A DNA stretch of 6,967 bases from Nitrospina sp. (GTDB lineage: Bacteria > Nitrospinota > Nitrospinia > Nitrospinales > VA-1), in assembly GCA_018665625.1 (NCBI GenBank), contig JABJCF010000435.1, positions 1-6,967 of the forward strand, in the 5' to 3' direction. Within the stretch, counting starts at the first letter, position 1. Each line of letters starts with the position of its first letter. The position numbers and the translations under genes are program-made. The notes under the pieces are model-generated. The model was not told where the DNA came from, did no database searches, and was given only the letters and a program-made list of their open reading frames with translations. Below are positions 1 to 5,345 of this stretch, piece by piece.

Positions 1-603
1 CCGGAGATTCTGATTTGGAATTTGTCCCGATTGGCGGAAACGCTCATCCCACTTGTTGATCCCAAACAGGAACGCGCTGTCGAATTGTTGACCGAAACAA
101 TCGAATGCATTCAACCACTCTATGAATCTTATTGGCTGACCGGAATGCGATCTAAAATTGGTTTAACAACAGAAGAACCTGGCGACCAAAAACTAATCAA
201 CGATCTGCTAAAAATAATGGAAGAGGGACAAGCAGATTTCACTCTTGTCTTCCGACATTTCGCCCAAGCCTTGCGCGGGGATAGCGAAGCAGCAAGACAG
301 CAGTTCGAAAACCCCGCTTCCTTCGACGCCTGGGAGAAGCGTTGGTGGATGCGTTTTGAGCAAGATGGAATTTCAGCAGAGACCATCGCGCAGGCGATGG
401 ACGAAGTCAACCCGATCTATATCCCGCGAAACCATAAAGTTGAAGAAGCTCTTGCCGCCGCAACGGATCAGCAGGATATGGCTCCTTTCAAAAAGCTGCT
501 GGAAGTTTTAATCCATCCCTTCGATGAAATTGAAGGAAACGAAGCCTACGCCGTACCCGCCCCGGCAACCAACACCCCCTACCAGACCTTCTGCGGAACC
601 TGA
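1..603 (+). CDS. selO: Protein adenylyltransferase SelO (YdiU family), C-terminal part, 5'-truncated by window edge
   Basis: SelO is a pseudokinase-fold enzyme that transfers AMP from ATP to Ser, Thr or Tyr hydroxyls of proteins and is linked to oxidative stress (known for the family). Only about the last 200 residues are here. The frame is open to base 1, and the TTG at 22 is not a real start because the family pattern already runs through it: bases 1-60 encode an 'IWNLSRLAETL' stretch matching 'LWNLQRLAQTL' in E. coli YdiU as I recall it. Further family marks are 'FDAW' followed by 'QDGIS' (about residues 101-117 counted from base 22), 'NPIYIPRNHKVEEAL' (about 129-143) and the terminal 'YQTFCGT'. 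The kinase-like nucleotide-binding core lies upstream, outside the window. The Cys third from the end sits where animal SelO has selenocysteine and where the E. coli enzyme has its regulatory Cys. GC is about 50%, clearly higher than the genes on the right. No clear terminator follows; only a seven-T run at 606-612 without a convincing stem. The family call is firm. Confidence 0.93.
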   Translation, partial: PEILIWNLSRLAETLIPLVDPKQERAVELLTETIECIQPLYESYWLTGMRSKIGLTTEEPGDQKLINDLLKIMEEGQADFTLVFRHFAQALRGDSEAARQQFENPASFDAWEKRWWMRFEQDGISAETIAQAMDEVNPIYIPRNHKVEEALAAATDQQDMAPFKKLLEVLIHPFDEIEGNEAYAVPAPATNTPYQTFCGT

Positions 604-664
604 CGTTTTTTTAAGAGGCCCCAACCGATTCTCTAAAATCAGCGAACTCTAAGAGTGCGGAATT

Positions 665-689
665 AAAAAATATCAGATGCCTGCATCTG
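665..689 (-). terminator. Possible intrinsic terminator of the tRNA-Leu transcript
   Basis: Bases 674-689 form a perfect inverted repeat (CAGATGC, two bases, GCATCTG). On the minus strand it is followed, after ATA, by six Ts (complement of 665-670). This fits a rho-independent terminator for transcription coming leftward from the tRNA gene. The three-base gap between stem and U run and the short stem make it moderate at best. In the + direction there is no U run, so it would not terminate selO in the usual way. Confidence 0.4.
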
Positions 690-783
690 GGTAAATCCAA
701 GAAATACCTATTGGGAGAGTTGGTGCACATAGACGGAGAAGTACCAAGCCAAAATCAAAAACTCACGCCCAGCTTTAACCAAC

Positions 784-802
784 CCCCTCCCACGGGAGTG
801 GG
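784..802 (-). other. GC-rich hairpin abutting the tRNA 3' CCA
   Basis: Arms at 784-791 and 794-802 pair over eight base pairs with one bulged base (799) and a two-base tip, so the real loop is slightly larger. On the minus strand the hairpin starts immediately after the CCA of tRNA-Leu. It could act as a trailer structure for 3' end processing or as a weak terminator. What follows is GTTGGTT rather than a U tract, so a standard terminator call is not justified. Confidence 0.35.
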
Positions 803-889
803 TGGTGCCGGAGGTCGGAATCGAACCGACACGAGGTTGCCCTCGCAGGATTTTGAATCCTGTGCGTCTACCAATTTCACCACTCCGGC
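803..889 (-). tRNA. tRNA-Leu, anticodon CAA (reads UUG), CCA encoded
   Basis: The minus strand folds into a complete class II tRNA. The acceptor stem GCCGGAG (889-883) pairs with CTCCGGC (813-807). Discriminator A is at 806, as expected for leucine, and the encoded CCA is 805-803. The anticodon arm is CAGGA / TTCAAAA / TCCTG, with anticodon CAA at 855-853. The long variable arm CGAGG-GCAA-CCTCG and the T arm GTCGG-TTCGATT-CCGAC complete the fold. The D arm contains the usual GG ('ATTGGTAGAC'). Length is 84 bases without CCA. A good promoter lies just upstream at 920-949. The gene sits at the boundary between higher-GC selO and the AT-rich membrane-protein genes. No stem mismatch suggests decay. 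Confidence 0.97.
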
Positions 890-919
890 ACGCTAGGTCT
901 ATCAAATTGCCAAGCCGGG

Positions 920-949
920 AATATACCATACCCCCAATTCGGTTGGCAA
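920..949 (-). promoter_or_regulatory. Sigma-70-type promoter for tRNA-Leu
   Basis: On the minus strand TTGCCA (949-944) and TATATT (925-920) are separated by 18 bases. The -10 box is preceded by TGG, giving an extended -10 (TGnTATATT). Transcription would start near 913, about 25 bases before the mature tRNA 5' end. A seven-base inverted repeat (TTGCCAA at 907-913, TTGGCAA at 943-949) overlaps the -35 and the start region and may be chance. Confidence 0.55.
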
Positions 950-978
950 AATTTTCCGTCCATTACTTGTTATTTTCA

Positions 979-1008
979 TCTTCCTCCCCCTCCCATTCTT
1001 TTCCTCTC
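979..1008. other. Polypyrimidine/polypurine tract
   Basis: On the + strand 29 of 30 bases are C or T; the only purine is A at 995. The minus-strand transcript of the upstream operon would be purine-rich here, so this is not a C-rich rho loading site for that operon. No function can be assigned. It lies between the operon's stop codon and the tRNA promoter. Confidence 0.5.
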
Positions 1009-1030
1009 AAGAGAGATGGAGAAAATTACC

Positions 1031-1062
1031 TGTACTCGTTGATCTTAGCTAAGAAAAGTACA
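1031..1062 (-). terminator. Nested inverted repeats directly after the operon stop, possible weak terminator
   Basis: TGTACT (1031-1036) and AGTACA (1057-1062) form outer arms around the perfect 12-base palindrome TCTTAGCTAAGA (1043-1054). The structure begins one base beyond the stop codon of the last gene. On the minus strand it is followed by GGTAATTTTC, a poor U stretch, and the stems are AT-rich. It may end the operon weakly, protect the mRNA 3' end, or bind a dimeric protein. With no strong terminator, readthrough into the tRNA gene is possible. Confidence 0.3.
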
Positions 1063-1063
1063 A

Positions 1064-3514
1064 TTAATCGAGCAAGAGATATAAATCGGGCTTATTAATT
1101 TTCACACTTGTTGAGTATAGTTGAAATTTTTTAATATATTCCTTCAGTTCCTCATCGAGAGAAAGAGCATTTGGTACAGGCATTATTACATTTCCCTGTT
1201 TACCATTTTTCTCAATTATGGGAAACGATACTGCCTTTAGTTTTCCCAAATTTCCATCTCGAGAAACAAATAGAAAAAGGCTTATCATTCCCGTATCAAA
1301 CTGCAGGTTTACACGTTCTTTAATTTCAGAACAACCACTTAACATTGGAGTGGGTTGGCCTATTAATTTTCCATCAACCGCTAATTGGTAGTAGGGCTTA
1401 ATCCCTGGCATTAGTTTTCTGCATGCTTTGAATTGAATCTCCATCTCGGAAGCGGGGACGGGTCCCGGTTTTTTCCTGTAATAAGAAAATACGGTCTGGT
1501 TAAGACCCGTTTTCTTGGTAGCCTTTACATTTTGTCCTCTGAGAATCAACCAGCGTGTCATTTGAAATTGTGAAAGGGTTCCACGTGTAGGGGGAATAAA
1601 ATAATTCAAGATAATCCCAAAAGAAATAACCCCTATTAGGGTGCTAAAGACTAAATATTTGACCCGATGCTCAATCGTACTTTTAAAAAATAACGGAATT
1701 TTAAATTGAATTCTTTGCCAGGAAATCTCTTTTCGTAATGCGTCTTTAAATAGAAACCATTCCAGAGCCGAGGCCAACAAAATCATATTTAGAGGGGTGA
1801 TGGGAACACGAAACCTAAAAGTGCCCAAAAGAATGGAACAAAAAATAATTTGAGAAAAGATGGGGGTAAGTATGAGGAATTTATTACCCCTTGTGATTGA
1901 TTTGTTAAAGACGAAAACCGCTAACCCAATCATGACAAACAGGTAAATATAAAACTGCAAATTAGCAGAATAGAAAGTCTCGAAAGAAAGGTGTAATGGC
2001 ATAAAAAATGTGCCTCCCGGATCTAAAAGAAAATCGGGAATTTCCGAGAATAATTTCCCAAACAATAGCCGCGTAATTTGTACTGGATTATCCAGAAAAA
2101 TATTCAAACTTTCGACCGGAAAGGAAACCGGATCAAAACCCATATTCACCATTTTTTCGGCAAAGGAATTATTATTGTAATTCCAGAGTGAGCTGGAATG
2201 ATTGGGGTCGGAAGCTCGACCTAAGGGCAACCATTGATCCGAGTAACTATGATAGATTCCATTCAAACTAAAAAATACAACTATCAATCCAAGCCCAGAA
2301 AGCAAAACAGAACAAATTTTCTGCATAGAGGAAAAGCAGGATTTAACTAAATATCGAGCAATAAATATTACTAAAAAGATAAGAAAGGGAAGGGACTCTT
2401 GACCAAAATAAAAAGTAACGCCAAATAAAACGCCTAATGAAAAATATCTAATGGGAGTAAATGTTTCACGTAAACATAATAAAAAATAAACTAACAAGGG
2501 TATTGTTACTGTTAATGGAGTTGCACGATTAATGACCACCGAATAATGGATGCACAGATGAGAAACGGCAACTAGAAGGCCTGCAATAAAAGCTGCCTGT
2601 CGCAGTTTCAGTTTTCGTCCAATCAGGAAGATGAGAACGGGAGTGAAAGCTCCGATAAAAGCTTGGCTATAAAAAACCACCGCAGAACTTTCACCAAATA
2701 AAAAAAGAAAACCTGAAATATATAAGGAATAAAATGGAGCGTGCCAAAAATTAACGTCGCCCCAATGACCATTTACAAAAGCCAGTGCAGATTTAAAGTA
2801 AACAGGACCATCTGCGCTATAACCCACCAAGTCAAAGGTTGCGTAGGGGAAGGCATACCATACTCTAAAAAACAAGCCGAGCAGGAAAATGGCACCAATT
2901 TTCGCTGCAGAACTTGAATTTAACTTTCCTAAAAAAAACGCTATCCGATCTATATTTAATACCCTCCAGACCCCATATAGCCCCACACTAACGGTGATAT
3001 GAAATATATAAATAAGCGGTGAAGAAAAATATATAAAAGGAATTATTGCGGAAATAGGAAGAACTAACTCCCACAATCGACAACCGGATGTCATAGCTTT
3101 GTAAACAATATTAGTACCTGCAAGGTAATAACAAATTAAAGCCAAAGATATAAATATTTTTTCATAGATTGTATAAACCAGAATCGAATTAGAAAAACCC
3201 GAAACAAATTCATTGGAATGGGTAAGGAGTATAAGATAAAAATGAAAAAATAAAGCATAGCGGCAATTAAATATTAGTAATTCGCGATGTTCCTCGTATT
3301 TTTTGCATAATAAATAGTAAAGGCCATAAAAAAAACAAAAACAAACCCAATAGCCAACAGGAAAAATAATTTTATTAAAAATAGAATAATAGACTTTGGC
3401 CAAGAAAAAGTAATACAAAAAATTTCCATTGTCATATTCGATATGAAGCACCCAAAAAGCACTTGCAAGCACGAAGAGGACCAGGTTAATTAAATGTAAA
3501 TACCGAATTCTCAT
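1064..3514 (-). CDS. GT-C family (PMT_2/ArnT-like) membrane glycosyltransferase with extra N-terminal membrane region
   Basis: An 816-residue integral membrane protein, probably a glycosyltransferase using a lipid-phosphate sugar on the periplasmic side. The core starts near residue 205: a membrane helix with 'FFRVWY' (R217), then the first-loop acidic motif 'YSADGPVYF' (D235), the usual catalytic region of GT-C enzymes, and 'WHAPFYSLY' (257-265), matching the family's W-x-x-P-h-Y. Helices recur at about 265-417, with a long outer loop at about 420-515. More helices lie at about 517-590, including 'RFRVPITP' (567-574), a typical late-core motif, and one at about 618-638. Residues 1-200 add about seven helices not found in a minimal PMT_2 protein. 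Residues 641-816 form a soluble, probably periplasmic, domain with two Cys (698, 728) that could pair. The start is the ATG at 3514, 17 bases after the previous stop, with no Shine-Dalgarno sequence, suggesting coupled translation. It is last in the presumed operon. The fold class is likely; substrate and donor are unknown. An inactive or polymerase-like GT-C protein is an alternative. Confidence 0.75.
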   Translation of the reverse strand: MRIRYLHLINLVLFVLASAFWVLHIEYDNGNFLYYFFLAKVYYSIFNKIIFPVGYWVCFCFFYGLYYLLCKKYEEHRELLIFNCRYALFFHFYLILLTHSNEFVSGFSNSILVYTIYEKIFISLALICYYLAGTNIVYKAMTSGCRLWELVLPISAIIPFIYFSSPLIYIFHITVSVGLYGVWRVLNIDRIAFFLGKLNSSSAAKIGAIFLLGLFFRVWYAFPYATFDLVGYSADGPVYFKSALAFVNGHWGDVNFWHAPFYSLYISGFLFLFGESSAVVFYSQAFIGAFTPVLIFLIGRKLKLRQAAFIAGLLVAVSHLCIHYSVVINRATPLTVTIPLLVYFLLCLRETFTPIRYFSLGVLFGVTFYFGQESLPFLIFLVIFIARYLVKSCFSSMQKICSVLLSGLGLIVVFFSLNGIYHSYSDQWLPLGRASDPNHSSSLWNYNNNSFAEKMVNMGFDPVSFPVESLNIFLDNPVQITRLLFGKLFSEIPDFLLDPGGTFFMPLHLSFETFYSANLQFYIYLFVMIGLAVFVFNKSITRGNKFLILTPIFSQIIFCSILLGTFRFRVPITPLNMILLASALEWFLFKDALRKEISWQRIQFKIPLFFKSTIEHRVKYLVFSTLIGVISFGIILNYFIPPTRGTLSQFQMTRWLILRGQNVKATKKTGLNQTVFSYYRKKPGPVPASEMEIQFKACRKLMPGIKPYYQLAVDGKLIGQPTPMLSGCSEIKERVNLQFDTGMISLFLFVSRDGNLGKLKAVSFPIIEKNGKQGNVIMPVPNALSLDEELKEYIKKFQLYSTSVKINKPDLYLLLD

Positions 3515-3531
3515 TAGATTTTATAAGGAGT

Positions 3532-5337
3532 TCAAGATTTTTTGGTACTAGTTTTTTTCCTGGGCGAATATAGAGAAAGAAGTTTCCTAATCTCTTCCGC
3601 TTCTTTCTGATTGGGGTCTAGCGCCAGGGATCGAGAAAAATAGAGCAAGCTTTCCTTCAGGTTCTTGAGATGATAAAAATGCAAAATTCCCAAATTTTTA
3701 AATACATGGGGAAATCGGGTTTCAATCTCAATGCATTTTTTAAAATAGAAATCTGCAAGTTCCCACTTTTTCTGCGCTAAATATATTTCCCCCAATTTTG
3801 CATAAGTTTCTGGAGTTTTTGGATCAAGTTGCAATGCTGTTTGAAAACGAACAATGGCATCTTCTACTCTGCCATCTTTTAAATACAATTCACCCAAATT
3901 ATAATGAGTAACAAATATTCCTGCCCCTTTCGCAAGGGATTCTTCATAGTATCGAACAGCATCTTTATTATTCCCCTCAATGCTATGCGCCCTGGCAAGA
4001 TTGATAAGAGGCCGAACCTTATCTGGCGATTTTTCATAAGTATCTTGCCATAAAGATAACTCGGTTCTCCAAACTTTGTTTCTCTCAATACTTAATGCTC
4101 CCAGTAAAAGAGTAAATTGACATAAAATTAAAATCCCAAAAACGGATTTATCAATATTTTTAAATTCGAAAAGTTTTTCCCCACATTGGAATACGCCAAA
4201 GACAAGAACAAAAATAATACCTGGCAAAGCCAGATAGACTCGATGCTCGGCAGCAAGGTCATGCAAGGTAATAATAGAAGAAGAGGGCGAAAGAACAATA
4301 AAATACCAGGCTAAAAAGAAAAGATAAAAACGCCATTCCTCCCGCTTCCAGAAAAAATAAAAAACCAGAGCGATGGTAGCTATCCCAGTAATAAAACCAA
4401 CGGAAAGGAGTTGGGTAATAACTTCTATATCGGGATCAATATTTAAGTTTATGGGAAACAGTATTTTCTTGAGATAGTAAAATACAACAACTGCCGGTTG
4501 GCTAAGAATGTAATTCGCCCTACCAACCATCTCATCAGGATTAGAGGGGCCAATCAGAAAAGTTTCATCAGAAAGTAGTTTGTAAAAAAGCAGGCTAAGG
4601 AAGATGGGCACACTTGATATGACCAACCACTTCCATTTTAAAAGATTTTTAATTACAGGAGAATCTAATGGGCAAACAGCTATGTAATATAAAAATATAA
4701 TAAGGGGAAAAGTTACCAGTGTTTGTTTAACACTGAACCCAGCTACTATCAGGAAAATAATAGCAATAGGCAGAATATATTTTTTAAGCAGCTGTTGTTT
4801 CGTGTCCGAGTCCAAATAGATTTGGAATAACAAGAATCCTAAAAGATAGAAGGTTGAAGCAAAAATTTCTGATCGGCTGATAATGTAAACAACAGATTCT
4901 GTTTGAATTGGATGAACAAGAAAGATTGCTGCCGCAAAAAAAGAGATCGCGACATTATTCCCACCCGTTTGGATTTGGTTTTTAAAATTGATTAATACTT
5001 TTTGAAAAATACAAAAAATCAGAATTGCGTTAAAAATATGCAGAGAAAGATTTAAAACATGATAACCAAAGGGACGTAGTCCATCCAGATAGGCATTAAA
5101 CGCCATAGAAATGGAAAGCAGGCCTCTTGAAAAAAAACCTGAAGCCCAGAACTTTAGATTAAGGATGGATTCTGGATTTTCCAGGTTAAGGTTATTTTGA
5201 ATATAGGGGACGCTATCGAACTGGAAAGTATTGTGCAAGTGGTTGCCGTATACGAGGATCCCCATTATGACAAGAGCAAAACAACAATAAATTTTTGAAA
5301 GCCATGTTGAATGATTGTCTATAAACTTTGAATTCAT
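3532..5337 (-). CDS. TMTC-like GT-C membrane protein with four C-terminal TPRs
   Basis: A 601-residue protein with about 11 membrane helices (residues 16-415) and a TPR array. It resembles the TMTC family, whose animal members transfer O-mannose to secretory proteins; bacterial relatives are mostly uncharacterised. Signatures are first-loop 'FDSVPYIQNN' (D41), 'RGLLSIS' (71-77), 'YHVLNLSLHIFN' (92-103), 'HPIQTESVVYIISRSE' (142-157), 'LSQPAVVVFYYLKKILFP' followed by 'NLNIDPDI' (278-304, the DUF1736-like stretch), 'AEHRVYL' (363-369) and the link 'RNKVWRTELSLWQDT' (419-433). Four TPRs follow at about 442-472, 475-508, 509-542 and 543-576, then a basic tail. The loop has a single Asp (D41-S42), whereas many relatives have Asp-Asp. 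The ATG at 5337 is eight bases after the upstream stop; no Shine-Dalgarno sequence is visible. It is a diverged paralogue of the preceding gene. TPRs probably bind a partner or acceptor protein, likely in the periplasm if the count of 11 helices is right. Enzymatic activity is inferred from family only. Confidence 0.78.
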   Translation of the reverse strand: MNSKFIDNHSTWLSKIYCCFALVIMGILVYGNHLHNTFQFDSVPYIQNNLNLENPESILNLKFWASGFFSRGLLSISMAFNAYLDGLRPFGYHVLNLSLHIFNAILIFCIFQKVLINFKNQIQTGGNNVAISFFAAAIFLVHPIQTESVVYIISRSEIFASTFYLLGFLLFQIYLDSDTKQQLLKKYILPIAIIFLIVAGFSVKQTLVTFPLIIFLYYIAVCPLDSPVIKNLLKWKWLVISSVPIFLSLLFYKLLSDETFLIGPSNPDEMVGRANYILSQPAVVVFYYLKKILFPINLNIDPDIEVITQLLSVGFITGIATIALVFYFFWKREEWRFYLFFLAWYFIVLSPSSSIITLHDLAAEHRVYLALPGIIFVLVFGVFQCGEKLFEFKNIDKSVFGILILCQFTLLLGALSIERNKVWRTELSLWQDTYEKSPDKVRPLINLARAHSIEGNNKDAVRYYEESLAKGAGIFVTHYNLGELYLKDGRVEDAIVRFQTALQLDPKTPETYAKLGEIYLAQKKWELADFYFKKCIEIETRFPHVFKNLGILHFYHLKNLKESLLYFSRSLALDPNQKEAEEIRKLLSLYSPRKKTSTKKS

Positions 5338-5345
5338 AAAAATTT

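Noticed and set aside
129..410. Minus-strand 93-residue open frame inside selO
   Set aside because: Shadow of the well-supported SelO coding frame on the opposite strand.
601..612. Seven-T run right after the selO stop as a terminator
   Set aside because: No convincing stem precedes it; the best pairing (CAGA/TCTG) is only four pairs and too far upstream.
803..889. tRNA-Leu as an attachment site for a mobile island
   Set aside because: I saw no repeat of the tRNA 3' end in the window, no integrase, and the AT-rich genes lie on the 5' side of the tRNA, the wrong side for the usual mechanism.
708..929. Minus-strand 73-residue open frame and + strand 61-residue frame over the tRNA
   Set aside because: Both simply read through the tRNA gene; neither has a start signal or protein-like pattern outside it.
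1004..1015. CTCTC-AA-GAGAG inverted repeat as a terminator
   Set aside because: The stem is short, the tip would be strained, and no U run follows on either strand.
802..1098. Open reading frame on the + strand beginning with a 'VGIEPT' type peptide
   Set aside because: It is the translated complement of tRNA-Leu; such peptides are a well-known false annotation. It also runs across the tRNA promoter into the end of the opposite gene.
3274..3468. Minus-strand 64-residue hydrophobic frame
   Set aside because: An out-of-frame shadow of the AT-rich, membrane-coding start of the 816-residue gene; hydrophobicity comes from the T-rich codons.
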